From Odiellus spinosus (lineage: Eukaryota; Arthropoda; Arachnida; Opiliones; Phalangiidae), in NCBI GenBank assembly GCA_963920705.1, contig OY987226.1, positions 7,380,501 to 7,444,500 on the forward strand: a stretch of DNA of 64,000 nt, given 5' to 3'. Both the position numbers and the translations under genes were made by a program. Under the pieces are notes generated by a model. That model was not told the origin of the DNA. It saw nothing but the letters and a program-made list of their open reading frames with translations, and made no database searches. This document shows, one piece after another, positions 1-10,794 of the stretch. Within the stretch, counting starts at the first letter, position 1, and each line of letters starts with the position of its first letter.

Positions 1-31
1 ACTCTTGCTAATACGTACTAGGCTTGGCATA

Positions 32-170
32 AGCTACGGTCACACTAGCATTGATCGATTTCAAACGGTAAAATCAAACCGATATTCAAATCGCCAGGAA
101 TCGCTTTTAAGCGTCACGCCTTCACGCATTATCTTTATAAATCGATGACGCAAACCTTATAGGTGTATAG
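32..170 (-). repeat. CTACGTTCACACTAG-family MITE, truncated copy
   Basis: Starts with AAGCTACGGTCACACTAGC and continues with the same CGATTTCAAACGG, CAAACCGATATTCAAATCGC and GCGTCACG blocks found, mostly reversed, at 10,565, 47,986 and 54,757. The opposite end is missing or decayed. Confidence 0.6.
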
Positions 171-1165
171 CTTATCGATTTCAAAAATATACTGTGTCCC
201 AACCTTCAAAAAAGGCAATATCTTCAATTGAAGCAGGTGCTTTTAATCGGCTGTTTTTGATGGTACGAAGGCTATTTTATAAAACCAAAAATTTTGAACA
301 CGTTAATAGTAGCTGTAGTATTTGACAAACGCAACTGTATACCTACGTCTAACCTCATTTGCTGTTATAAATTAGTTTAAACAACTCGCTTCAATTCTTT
401 ATCAAGCGCAATGTCTCAGTGTAATGAAAGTAGTTATATTCCTTATTTCAAATTGACTGAAGTTTCGAAATTAAAGGTAAATTTAATTACTTTATAGCTT
501 GCCTTAATAAAATTTCATTCCGTAACTACATTTATAAAGAGTTGATATGATGAGATTTTGGTAATTTTTAACGTTGAATAGTGTTAAACTTACATTTTGT
601 TCCTTAAAGTGATACTCTTGGTTGAAATGAAGTATTTTTTCCCCACCGAATTTTTTCATAATTTTTGTAGTTATTCTATCAGTTTCTATTTTTAAGTTTT
701 ATATCTTAAATGTGTGAATTTCGCTACAGTGACTTATCGTCCAATCAGCGGTCGCGGTATTTCGTATAGAAATATAATAAATTGTCTCGCAATTCCCAGA
801 TTTTTTTCTTAATTTCAATTTTTGTACAATTTCCAAATTAGGCTTAGCGCAAATATGGTCATTTATTTCTCCAATTTATACGTTTTCCGTCAGTTTTCTT
901 TTACTAAATTTGTGGAAAAGCCCCGGTTAATACCCCAACTGTGTCTCTAAAGGCTCCGCTACCACAATCATTCTCTATTCTAGCCTCTGATTGATCGAAA
1001 AACCATTTCGTTAAAATATAAGCTAAGTGGTATGACTAAAAAAGTTACTTTCTAATAGAAATAATTGATCATAAATTGTAAAAAAAAGTCCAGAGTTTAT
1101 ATTTAAAAACCAAAAACCAGGGGAAAATTAAAAATGTTACTAAAATTTTCAGTCATTAGTCTTCC

Positions 1166-1310
1166 TTTGAAGGAACTGCAATCTTACGTGCCATTGTCAT
1201 TGATGTCACACACCCCTGGGACGGAAGCAAAAACGCTTCTCCGACGACGAGCTCCTCGTAGATGTGACGTCAAGGACAATGACACTTTAAAGAAATGTAG
1301 TTCCTTTAAG
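1166..1310. repeat. Imperfect foldback repeat
   Basis: Two arms of about 45 bp face each other: AAGGAACTGCA...CATTGTCATTGATGTCACA on the left, and the reverse complement of GTGACGTCAAGGACAATG...GTAGTTCCTT on the right. The loop is about 50 bp. It is probably a small non-autonomous DNA element. A TGACGTCA (CRE-like) octamer lies in the right arm at about 1265-1272. Confidence 0.55.
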
Positions 1311-1365
1311 CAATAGAAAAATCCAGTTTATACGAATACCATTGAGAAAACCGTGGCGTATCAAT

Positions 1366-2496
1366 ATGCATGTTTTTAGTTTTTGTCTGGTTGCGCCAAG
1401 TATTAATCCGAAACTCGTTCGAAAAACGTTAAAAGTGTGTTTCTTTGTCTTTCGATTAAAAATCATAACCCCACAGAATACTAATTCAAAGCGATATTTG
1501 GCGGTGATAACTCCCGAGACGTCTAGTACCAAAGCCAAACCAATACATGTACGATCAAGATCACTGGGTATCTTTTACGCCATCTTTTGCGGCGTGGGTC
1601 AAGTCGTGGTAATGACTATTCTGAAGTACTTGCGTAATTTCACTACGTCGGAATTAAACTTGTACCAAGCCGGCATCGAGTTTTTCTTCATTCTCCCATT
1701 CTTTATTTTCGACGGAACCAAATTCGTTTTCTTACGGTTCGCGTTCTTGTTGTTATTACGCGGTTTTATCGTTACTGTCCGTTTTTATTCGCGTATATTT
1801 GCCACGCAGAAACTACCCTTAGCCGAAGCGAACATAATTTACTTTAGCGGTCCCCTTTTTGTGGTCATTGCTTTGCGAATTTTTCTGAAAGAACGTTTTA
1901 CCAAGGCGTCATACATTTGTTTGGCCGCCATATTTGTTGGTTTGAATCTTATTTCGCGTTTTTGGGAGCTAAATGACGTCGAAAGAGCTTTAGGCTTGGG
2001 AACGGCCTTTCTATCCGTGATATTTAGCGCCCTCGGTGACGTAGCCGTCAAGAAACTAACCAATTTACACCTGGACGCGAAATTATTGATTTTGCACGTT
2101 GTTTTCTTTCGTAGCATATGTATGGCGTTCGTCACCGAAATTACCAATGAATTTACCAGTCCGCGTTTTCCCCATTGCGATGTTTTTTATCCATTTCAGT
2201 CAGAGCCAGTCTTGTTACTCTTGATGGGATCGTGTACCGTAATGCTGCAATTTTGCGAAACGGAAGCGATCAGATTGGAAAATCCAAGCACCGTTTCAGC
2301 AATTATTACGTCTATCGCGTTGCCGTGTTTTCTAATTTTTCAATTGGTCGTTTTTGACGATACACCTACCGTTTTGACCATCGTGGGGACGGTTTCAATT
2401 CTCTTCGGTTCTCTAGTGATGAATCTCGCTAGAATAATTGATACGATGCCCCAGAGTTCGAAACTGAAGAATTATTGTCATATTTTAAATAAATAA
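1366..2496 (+). CDS. SLC35G-like EamA (drug/metabolite transporter superfamily) membrane protein
   Basis: A single open frame of 376 codons from the first ATG encodes a polytopic membrane protein. Two EamA halves are visible. The first spans about residues 67-197 and starts at SLGIFYAIFCGVGQVVVM; it contains the family-typical stretch KLPLAEANIIYFSGP followed by LKERFT. The second spans about residues 210-355 and contains AIRLENPSTVSAI. This is the layout of the ten-helix SLC35G/DMT transporters of intracellular or plasma membranes; the substrate cannot be inferred. The coding part is intronless. The N-terminus is uncertain: the first 37 residues do not look like the family, and TAACCCCACAG just before position 1477 could be a 3' splice site joining in phase 0 to an unseen upstream exon. 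A polyadenylation signal follows the stop by about 12 bp. Family assignment is by recognition of motifs, not by a search. Confidence 0.8.
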   Translation: MHVFSFCLVAPSINPKLVRKTLKVCFFVFRLKIITPQNTNSKRYLAVITPETSSTKAKPIHVRSRSLGIFYAIFCGVGQVVVMTILKYLRNFTTSELNLYQAGIEFFFILPFFIFDGTKFVFLRFAFLLLLRGFIVTVRFYSRIFATQKLPLAEANIIYFSGPLFVVIALRIFLKERFTKASYICLAAIFVGLNLISRFWELNDVERALGLGTAFLSVIFSALGDVAVKKLTNLHLDAKLLILHVVFFRSICMAFVTEITNEFTSPRFPHCDVFYPFQSEPVLLLLMGSCTVMLQFCETEAIRLENPSTVSAIITSIALPCFLIFQLVVFDDTPTVLTIVGTVSILFGSLVMNLARIIDTMPQSSKLKNYCHILNK

Positions 2497-2508
2497 TGAA
2501 GGCTACAA

Positions 2509-2514
2509 AATAAA
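2509..2514 (+). promoter_or_regulatory. Polyadenylation signal of the SLC35G-like gene
   Basis: AATAAA lies 12 bp after the TAA stop of the EamA transporter frame, a plausible though short 3' UTR. Confidence 0.55.
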
Positions 2515-2628
2515 TTGTGCTACTTTGAACTACTCACGGCGAGTTATACAATTTTCACTTTTCTTTGACTTCATAAATGAAGCCATGCCAATGTATGATC
2601 TCACTAGACAACCGAATTGAAAACATTT

Positions 2629-2816
2629 AAGCCGCGTTCACAATAAATGCTTTGAAAACGTTTTTAACCGTTATGGTAAGGTAAATGGGAAATATTCGGG
2701 ACCAGCTGTAGAGATATATTATCAATAAACATTAATAATTATTCTTTAAAAGTTGATTTAAACGTTCATAACGGCTGGAAAACGGTTTGAAATTATCTAT
2801 TGCGATAGTAGCTTTA
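2629..2816. repeat. CTACGTTCACACTAG-family MITE, degenerate copy
   Basis: Ends AAGCCGCGTTCACAATAAATG and ...GCGATAGTAGCTTTAA face each other, with inner arms TTTGAAAACGTTTTTAACCG and AACGGCTGGAAAACGGTTTG. It resembles the shorter, about 180 bp, form of the family seen at 47,792. Confidence 0.45.
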
Positions 2817-3168
2817 AAGTACCTGTAAAAGTAACGCTTTACACAAATTTTAGTACACAAAGCTTTTCTGTACGCTTAAGTACCCTTATTCGTGTGTATA
2901 TTTAATAAATATAGTTTACTAGCAATAAATATCTACATATCATATTGTCTACTTTTACCTTTTTGAAAACAAGTAATTGAAATTTTATAATATATTTGTC
3001 GGCCTCAAACAACCTCTGCCTCCAACAACCTCTGCCTAGCAAGGCCGGAGCCATGATAGAAAACATGTATTATAGGTGGGATCACGAGATATTAAAGGGA
3101 GTCTGAAGGAAAATTAAAAGCTTTTAAAGGGATATTAAAAAGTGTTTTTTTTTTTTTTTTTTTTTTTT

Positions 3169-3452
3169 TTATCGTTCAAATAGGCCTAATCCTCCAGTGT
3201 AAAAAATTACTAACAAATATTAAACTAGAAATTTTAAAACTTACCGTCAAAATAGCTGGATTCATGGAGATCCTGCATTCCCTATATAAGAGACATTGAT
3301 CAATGTAATTGGTCGTTAAACCTTATATGGGTAGTTTAGGATCTCCATGAATCCAGCTAAGCCTATTTTGATGGTAAGTTTTAAATTTATTTCTAGTTTA
3401 ATATTTGTTTGTAAATTGTTTTACTGTTGGATTAGGCCTATTTAAACGATAA
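3169..3452. repeat. Foldback MITE with arms of about 110 bp (TTATCG ends)
   Basis: The left arm begins TTATCGTTCAAATAGGCCTA and the right arm ends TAGGCCTATTTAAACGATAA. The arms match over roughly 110 bp, including AATATTAAACTAGAAAT and GCTGGATTCATGGAGATCCT, and enclose a loop of about 70 bp. This is the architecture of a non-autonomous cut-and-paste transposon. Similar ends (TTATCATTAAAAYAGG) occur at 45,143-45,794. Confidence 0.8.
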
Positions 3453-4497
3453 GGAATCAATAAATAAAGCAGTGTTATGTTGCATTCTCCCTTTTAGTCT
3501 AACTGTATATTCCAGACAATCAAATTTCAGTTTCACAAACTGCCAAACTCTAATATAGATGAAGACACGGTTTCAGTACACTGGCAAAAAATCTTAAATT
3601 CTGTTCTTTTATTTTTATTTCAATCTGAATTTTTTTTAATAATTAACCCCGCAAATTATCACTTTTTTACGAATTAGAATGTTTTACGCGGGACAGGTCA
3701 ATCCCACTCTACCCTCCTATTGACAAAGGTTGCGATACTGGAAAAAAGTTCTACGTGGTTGGCAGGCGTATTTTTACAATCCAAAAATAACTTGTCTATC
3801 AGTCTCTAGTATCCCTTCAAACGTCCTATTAGAAATAATATCTTCAAGTTGCAACGCGGGAAATTGTACCTTAATTAGCTGCCTCGTAATAATGTACTGC
3901 TGAAAATCAGCTTACTGGGCTCATAATGTGTAATTAATATTAGAGTGAACGAGTTTTTGTATCCTTGGATACAACACTTGGACTAAATACAAAGGAGAGG
4001 TAGAACTCTACCTTGGGTCAAAATTCGACATAAAGTTAAAGCAATATATCCAATATTCCATCTGTATTAATGTATGAATTCCTGGATATATAAATTATAA
4101 AGTACTAGCTGTTCTTATTACCCGGTTTTGCCTAAGGAAGTAATGTAAGCCTCCTCTTTTTTACTCCTCTCCTATAGAAGGGAGTCGTGGACTGTCTATT
4201 TATTTATTTATGAATACGCGATCCACAATGAACTTTATACCTCGTTGGCCCTAGAAACAAACCACAGATTACAAGGTGATTGCTGAAAAGTATTAATATT
4301 ACAAACAAGATAAGACATAGAAAAATTTAAAAAAACTAGCAAGACTAAGCTTACTCCCACAAATTTTTATCAATAACCAGTTAACAAGTGACTATGTTTT
4401 GGGATCGCGGTGAAACTAGTTGCCTCGTAAAAAAATAAATTGAAAGTAGACACTGAAGAAATTGATGTGAATCAAAATTCTTGTGTGGCGGCAAAAA

Positions 4498-4910
4498 TCA
4501 TGGAACAATAAACCAAGGAAGAGAAGCTGAAAACTTTCTCGACCTCCTTTTTACGAATTAAGGACTCAAAACAGACAATATAAAGTCGATGATAATTAAC
4601 GTCGCTCCTTAAAGCCGACATCCAACAGAAATGGTTCCCGACAAACTGAAAACCGTGCTTTACTTAACCATGGGCGATCTGGAAGTTACCTCACGCTCTC
4701 TAAATGTTTCCAAGGTTCTAGACGATCATGTAAATCTGTTCCTGACAAATCGAAGATAAAACAGTGCATACTGATAATTACGAATGGCGTATGTCGAAAG
4801 ACTCAGGTGTCTACTTCCGAAACCAGTGGAAAAGTATTATCTCGTCAGCAGGGAAAAGGAAATTTAGGGTTTCGGTAAGTCTTATCTTCCCTTGGTTTAT
4901 TGTTCCATGA
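4498..4910. repeat. MITE-like element with TIRs of about 30 bp (TCATGGAACAATAAACC)
   Basis: TCATGGAACAATAAACCAAG at the left end is matched in reverse complement by CTTGGTTTATTGTTCCATGA at the right end, 413 bp in all. The interior has no recognisable coding capacity. The target-site duplication is unclear. Confidence 0.65.
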
Positions 4911-5246
4911 ATAACGTAAGTTATTTGCCAACATATAGCAATAAATTTATCTGATAAAATACCTGCTTTTTTGAGTAAAAACTCGTAAAAACAGTGATAT
5001 AGAAAATCTTCAACCCGTTCTTACCTCATTAGTTTTAACTAAAGCCAAGCTTATAAGCACGAAGTTAATTTACACATATATAGTCTGAAGAAGAAATCAT
5101 CGGCTGGGTTAGCTTATATATGGTATCGGTAAGCGGATTTTGAAAGACATTAGAGTAGCCACGACCCTTTTAACCTTTATAATTAATTTTCGTTTTTAAT
5201 TGGATATATCCCCTTTGAATGTAGGAAAAAACCATAATTAATTATA

Positions 5247-5384
5247 AGGTTAAAACAGTAATAATTTATTATAAAGGTTAAAACAGTAATAATTTATTAT
5301 AAAGGTTAAAACAGTAATAATTTATTATAAAGGTTAAAACCGTAATAATTTATTATAAAGGTTAAAACCGTAATAATTTATGGT
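5247..5384. repeat. 28 bp minisatellite, about five copies
   Basis: The unit AAGGTTAAAACAGTAATAAT plus TTATTATA is repeated about five times with few changes (the last copies have CCG for CAG). It lies just 3' of the glycine-rich gene's polyadenylation signal. Confidence 0.85.
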
Positions 5385-5413
5385 AAAATACGATTGTATT
5401 AAAAACAAAACGT

Positions 5414-5419
5414 TTTATT
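5414..5419 (-). promoter_or_regulatory. Polyadenylation signal of the glycine-rich gene
   Basis: TTTATT on the given strand reads AATAAA on the minus strand, about 115 bp after the TAA stop at 5532-5534. Confidence 0.65.
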
Positions 5420-5531
5420 GCAAATAATATTTTACAATAAGATTATAACAATTATTTAAATACCGACAGTAATTAACTTATAAGAATCTATATTACACAA
5501 GTAATTTTTAAAAACATCTTTAGTCTGGATT

Positions 5532-6747
5532 TTACCATGGCCTGCTGTATCCGCTCTTTCCACTGTAACCCCCTGCTCCACCATAACTTCTGTAACTTGG
5601 ACCCCCAATGGGTGACCCGTATCCTCCATAAGAACCCCCGCTGTAACCCGACCACCCTCCTTTGCCATAACCGCCACTTCCGTAACCTCCGTATCCACGT
5701 CCTCCGGAAATCGGGTATCCGCCTCCTCCGGAAATCGGGTATCCGCCTCCGTAACCTCCTTTGTATCCACCTCCGTAGCCGAAAGAGCCACGCCATCCTG
5801 AAATTGGATAACCGCCTCCATAGCTTCCTCCGCCGTATCCGCCTTTGCCATAACCGGAAGCACCATGTCCTCCATAACCGGAAGCACCATGTCCTCCATA
5901 ACCGGTAGCACCATATCCTCCATAACCGGTAGCACCATGTCCTCCATAACCGGAAGCTCCATGCCCTCCGTAACCGGAAGAACCACGCCATCCTGAAATT
6001 GGATAACCGCCTCCATAGCTTCCTCCGCCGTATCCGCCTTTGCCGTAACCGGAAGCTCCATGTCCTCCATAACCGGAGGAACCGTATCCTCCATAACCGG
6101 AGGCACCATATCCTCCGTAACCCGAAGCACCGTGTCCTCCATAACCGGAAGCACCGTGTCCTCCGTAACCAGAAGCACCGTGCCCTCCGTAACCGGAAGC
6201 ACCGTGTCCTCCATAACCGGAAGCACCGTGTCCTCCGTAACCGGAAGCACCGTGTCCTCCATAACCGGAAGTGCCGTATCCTTTAATCGGATATCCGCCT
6301 CCGTAGCTTCCTCCGCCGTATCCGCCTTTGCCATATCCGTAACCGGAAGGAGCGTTATGTCCTCCATATCCATGTCCTCCTCCGTAACTGCCCCCCTTGT
6401 AGCCACCGTAACCGCCGGATGTTCCGTGGCCGTAACTAGGAACGAAACCGGAAGGATATCCCTTGTATCCTCCACCGCCAGAATATCCGTGACCTATACC
6501 GTGATGCGTGTTTGACCCCGCAGTGTCTAGGTCAGAGACTGTCGTTGGTTTAGATTCCGTAGTAACTTCTGTCGTTGAACTTTTCTTGTCCTCCGAATCG
6601 TCGGCCTTGCATATTAATAGGCAACAAAGAGCTATGGCCACAGGGAGATATTTCTGAAAAAAAAAGTAAGGGGTGTCAAAACTTTTCTGAAAGCCTAAAG
6701 TCAAGAAATTAAAACTTATTCAGCGTTACTTTGGAACTCAATTGCAT
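5532..6747 (-). CDS. Glycine/tyrosine-rich secreted protein, probably cuticular (two exons)
   Basis: Proposed exon 1 is 6730-6747 (MQLSSK) and exon 2 is 5532-6653, joined in phase 0 across a 76 bp intron (AAA|GTAACG ... TTTTTTTTTCAG). The product is 379 residues. KKYLPVAIALCCLLICKADD is a textbook signal peptide split by the intron, a common layout in insect cuticle genes. The mature protein has a short acidic, Ser/Thr-rich head (DDSEDKKSSTTEVTTES), then about 300 residues of Gly-Tyr-Ser-His low complexity. The dominant octamer SGYGGHGA occurs well over ten times, and a larger block GYGKGGYGGGSYGGGYPI occurs three times. It most likely acts outside the cell as a structural cuticle, shell or silk-like protein. 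The exact first exon is inferred: ATG|GTAAGT at 8329-8331 would also fit in phase 0 (MKYLPV). The open frame continues past the acceptor to 6704, but that part reads as intron. Confidence 0.78.
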
Positions 6748-6912
6748 TGTGATTTAAATAACTATGATTTTTGTCTTAAATTGCGGATGGCAACAACTAT
6801 TGATCTATTTCTTAAAAATGTTCGTCTACTTAATTATGCATCTATGTTAATATAGGTCCAGAACAGTCGTTATATTGTTCTATATTACTTTCAATTAAGT
6901 TGAAATTGTTCC

Positions 6913-6918
6913 TTTATA
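6913..6918 (-). promoter_or_regulatory. TATA box of the glycine-rich gene
   Basis: The minus strand reads GGGGTATAAAGG here, a strong TATA context about 165 bp upstream of the proposed ATG. Transcription would start near 6885 and give a 5' UTR of about 140 nt, with one four-codon upstream ORF at 6831-6842. This supports the near exon 1 rather than the distant alternative. Confidence 0.5.
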
Positions 6919-7749
6919 CCCCGAACAGTCTAAATATATGGGTCGATTAACCCGCAGAAAGGCGCTGAACTTTTATTTTAGGGTGAGTTATTTGAGTAAT
7001 TTTAAAGATGAGGGCATTGGAATGTCGGGAGTTCCTTCACTACATTTACGATATAGGAATGTAATTATTAATATTCGATTTGAAGGGTGCGCTTTAGTGG
7101 TAAGAAGGAAAGTTATCAAAAGTTAACGGTCCGTGTCTAAACTGTGTGTCTAGGTTCCGGCGTACCACGTAATGGCATTTCTCTAATTCTTCATTTATTT
7201 TTCCGGGAGGTAATTACGTGGTAAAACAATTTACTAGAATAATAAAAGGATAAAGTGTTATTGTTAGGGTTCATGGAACCCCCGTAGTTCTGCCGTTATA
7301 CCTCAAGTGGATATTTTTTCACGATTATGGATTCTTAAACTGTTCTAAGGCGGCGGACCCAGTTTGCAAAACGTCACTGTAATGGCATTTAACAATGAAC
7401 GAAGTAACTTCAATTCGGTTCGTAGTGACGTTTTCCTAAAAATATCTGCTACCTTTACTTGAGCCCCTTTAATATGAAGAATTATGGGGTCCATAAAGGG
7501 AGGACGCGAGAAATTGGGGAGGGGGCATGGTAAACTCCACTGGAAGATGGTTTGATTAATTATTTGCGCAATTACAAGAGTTGAATATTCAAATAATTGG
7601 GATTGAGTTACGTAATTCTCTCTTCGCACAGAAGCTTGGTGTAAAGCAACCAAAATAGTTTTGAAAATTTGGGTAAATTACGTTTTTACACACACTTTCA
7701 ATTAGCTTTAATTTGTTTAATTTGTAAACTTTGTTTAAAGTAAGGTTAA

Positions 7750-8030
7750 CCAACAACTCATTCAATTACATAAGAACGTGGAGTAGAATATAGTAACCTC
7801 TGTTACCATACTCCCACACTTTGTAATTAAAATTCGTCTGCTATTGGCTTTCAGTCGACAGCTCTCTAAAAAAACTAGGGCCCACTCTTCAGTTTAAATT
7901 TTCTACTGAGGCTGTTGTTTCACGCCAATAATTATGAAATATGTTTTATTAAAAAGGTTTCACGAAACCTTATTAAATATACGAGGAATTTTAACCCATA
8001 TGTTCTTAGATTCATAAATGAGTTCTTGGT
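7750..8030. repeat. MITE-like element with TIRs of about 28 bp (CCAASAACTCATT ends)
   Basis: CCAACAACTCATTCAATTAC at the left faces the reverse complement of GATTCATAAATGAGTTCTTGG at the right, with GAAC/GTTC inner ends. The interior ACTCCCACACTTTG...TTCGTCTGCTATT is shared with the elements at 43,988 and 45,297, so this is a dispersed family. Confidence 0.65.
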
Positions 8031-8808
8031 GTAACAGAATCATCGAAACGGATTTTACAATATTATATTATATTCCCACAACATTTCTAAAACCGAAAAA
8101 TGGTTCTTTCAAATCTTGTGGTGTTTATTTCTGTTAAGCTTCCACTATCACTGGACGAATTTAGAAAACTATTAATCTAGCCTGTTCCCAATTATATTAC
8201 AGATTCCATGTGAGTTATACCATAACTATAGATAACAATAACATTATATATTCTCAATTCCACGTTCAGAATCAAGCCTATGAGAGTCCATAAGAAAAAA
8301 AAATCAACAAGATTCTTTAAAAACTTACCATTATTGTATATCTTCTTTTGGACTTGGGTATATATTGTTATCCCAAGACGATGTTTTGACTTTAAAGTCC
8401 GTTCGGTTTATGAACCCTCATACCATCCCCAAACTCTTTTTATAATCAAAATGGTAAAAGTAAAATATTCACGTCATAAAGGGGGGAAGGGGGTTTGAAA
8501 TCGAAAGTAGATGCGAGCGCCCATCAGGACATCAAGAACGTAATAATGCTGGTAGTTTTAAAGACTCTAATCCGACCGATTATGACTCGCGAATCTTTGG
8601 GGGTGGAGTCGCTTAATTTCTTTCGGAAGATTTGCAAACACGAGAACGGGATTCCGTCCAGTGAACAAAACTGAATGCATAGCTGAATCAGGGGTAAAGA
8701 ATGATTGAAAAATGGTTAGAGTGAAAACCAAATCAGTTTTGTTTCCATCTTTACAATTAAATTAGTCCCGAACCAGATGTTTGTCAAAGATTTAAATTGG
8801 AATTCGGG

Positions 8809-8947
8809 TTATACCATTTTCAGACGAGGCGTAACTTGCTGGTTTAATCAGATTTAACCGAGGTTTATTGAGCTGAGAAGGCTATGTAAACCTCGGTTAA
8901 ATCTGATTAAACCACGGCCAATTACGCCTCGTCTGAAGAGGGTATAA
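8809..8947. repeat. Near-perfect foldback, arms about 60 bp
   Basis: GGTTTAATCAGATTTAACCGAGG is matched by its reverse complement 30 bp away. The outer parts also pair (CAGACGAGGCGTAA with TTACGCCTCGTCTG, and TTATACC with GGTATAA). The 139 bp element has a loop of only about 20 bp and would form a long hairpin. Confidence 0.75.
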
Positions 8948-10564
8948 GGGTTTACATTCCTTTTCACAATCCCTTAGCTACGACTTCATTCGGTTTATAT
9001 CATGGATAAAAGGAGGGAAAGGTAGAACCAGTCAACTCTCATATTGTAACGGTCACCCATCCGTGCAAAGTTTAAAATGAAAACAAGAACGCCCCGATTC
9101 TGCGGCGCGAGAAGACTTTCGACGAGATGACAATTGTTATCTACATTATTTTACCGTCTATATAGTATAATACACTCCTTTATTTCCCACGGAAATGTTT
9201 CAATGATCGAACTTCCGAAATCCATTATCTTCTACAATAACCATAAAATATATGGTAGTGCAATGTTTGTGATAAGAATCGAAACTGTTTCTGATTTGAC
9301 TGATAAGACTATCGTATCGATTTGTGTAATGTACAAATAACACTATCCGTTTTGGACCAGGGATGCTCTTAACTGCCTTAATTGAGATTAACTATTTATT
9401 CAACGATGGGCGTAGATTTCTTGAAGAATTGATAAGATACTACCGTTATTTGAAATAGATAACGTAGATAATGCGATAAAATAATAGCTCGAAGGATTAA
9501 TAACAATATTTATTTCAGAGAACGAATGAGGGTAACCCTGCACAGACGCATATTCTATATATTTGGTGGTACCGTGGTTACCAATGCAAAACAAACGTAC
9601 ATTTAACACAAATAGATGTTATATATTAATAATGAATTCAATTTAAATTAATTAAATTTTTTGTTAAATGAAATAAGTAGGTAAAAGTTACGGTCACTTC
9701 ATGAAAAAAAGGACTTCTTTTCATTGATGAAAGAGCGGACTGAAGTTTGTATCTAGATCTACCATATTTGTTTTTCAGCCAAAAGACAGAAAATATTTGA
9801 GTACAGCGAGTTAGGGTTAATGTTCACCAAGCAAAAAAAAAAAACAAAAAAAAAAATTGAAATAAAAAATTCCGCTAACATTTAAAGAATAGGCCGGCTT
9901 TTGTTGCTCAAGATCTTGGCCATCAGACGCCGGCCAATTCTGTTAATAATAGTTCAACAAGCGGTGCTGAAGGCTGAAACAATATTTACTTTTATTCAAA
10001 CTTTACCAAACTTTAGAAATTAATTTGAACACTAAAAACGTGTCTAAAAATTCCGAAAAAATCTCGAATAGGTTTTTTGGCATGATAATTCCGAAAATAA
10101 ATTCAAAAGCTGTTCTATTTTAAGCTCCAAGTTTCCATTTAATTAACAATTTTTTACCCCCCCCCCCCCCAATAATTGTTTCGTTGCGAAAATCGGTTGG
10201 TGGAAATTAACCTTTATGAAGGTAAGGTTAGTGTCAGTTGTGAAATCATGCTTTCTCCCAAAGTTGTTCCTTATAAACTCCTGCTCTTTGATATTCTTGA
10301 CGTTTGGTGTAAAATCAAGGTTGGTTAATCTGACCTCGGGGCAAATATTCTAAATTCTAATTTTTTTATTTTTTTGCTATTTAAATTGATTCGTAAAAAC
10401 ATCTCTGATTTTCTTAATTGAAATTATTTAGTGATAAAATCTTTTCTTGGAAGTAACTTACGAAGCTAAATTGATTTATGCATAGTTAAAATAACTAGTA
10501 GTATGGTTTAAAAAGTGCCAATGCAAAATTTCACTGAAATATACTCAAATATTATATTAATATT

Positions 10565-10794
10565 TAGCTAGCATTTCTTAATCTATTTGAAACGGTAAAA
10601 TCAAACCGATATTCAAATTGCCAGGAATAGTTTTAAGCGTCACGTGTTCACGCATTATATCTTTATAAATCTTTATAAATCCTAGAAATCGAATCAAATG
10701 GGTACGAGAAAAGACGGTTTCCCGTTCACACGACTCTAGCGAATCGTTATAAAACTGTTTAAATCGATTTCAAGGCCTAGTATGAACGCAGCTT
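10565..10794 (+). repeat. CTACGTTCACACTAG-family MITE, full-length-like copy
   Basis: Left end TTAGCTAGCATTTCTTAATC and right end GGCCTAGTATGAACGCAGCTTT enclose the family's inner blocks (GAAACGGTAAAATCAAACCG, GCGTCACG, TTTATAAATC). About 230 bp. Confidence 0.65.

Larger units (their letters stand above)
1..1365. other. AT-rich flank upstream of the SLC35G-like gene
   Basis: I see no coding exon here. The stretch holds a decayed MITE end near the left edge and a foldback repeat at 1166-1310. A possible 5' exon of the EamA gene could lie here but I could not identify one. Confidence 0.5.
2815..5410. other. Intergenic region between the transporter and the glycine-rich gene
   Basis: No coding exon is visible. 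It contains a 30-base poly-T run at about 3144-3170, a long-arm foldback MITE at 3169-3452, a second MITE-like element at 4498-4910 and a 28 bp minisatellite at 5247-5384. Confidence 0.5.

Noticed and set aside
1134-1316. A 60-codon open frame upstream of the transporter
   Set aside because: It coincides with an imperfect foldback repeat and matches no family I know.
5456-6515. Other long open frames overlapping the glycine-rich gene on both strands
   Set aside because: They are shadows of the GC-rich octamer repeat. Only the frame with a signal peptide, splice acceptor and Gly-Tyr repeats makes a sensible protein.
6654-6704. An in-frame 17-residue extension upstream of the glycine-rich exon 2, giving an alternative start
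   Set aside because: The DNA reads as a polypyrimidine tract ending in CAG, and the residues before KYLPV disrupt the signal peptide.
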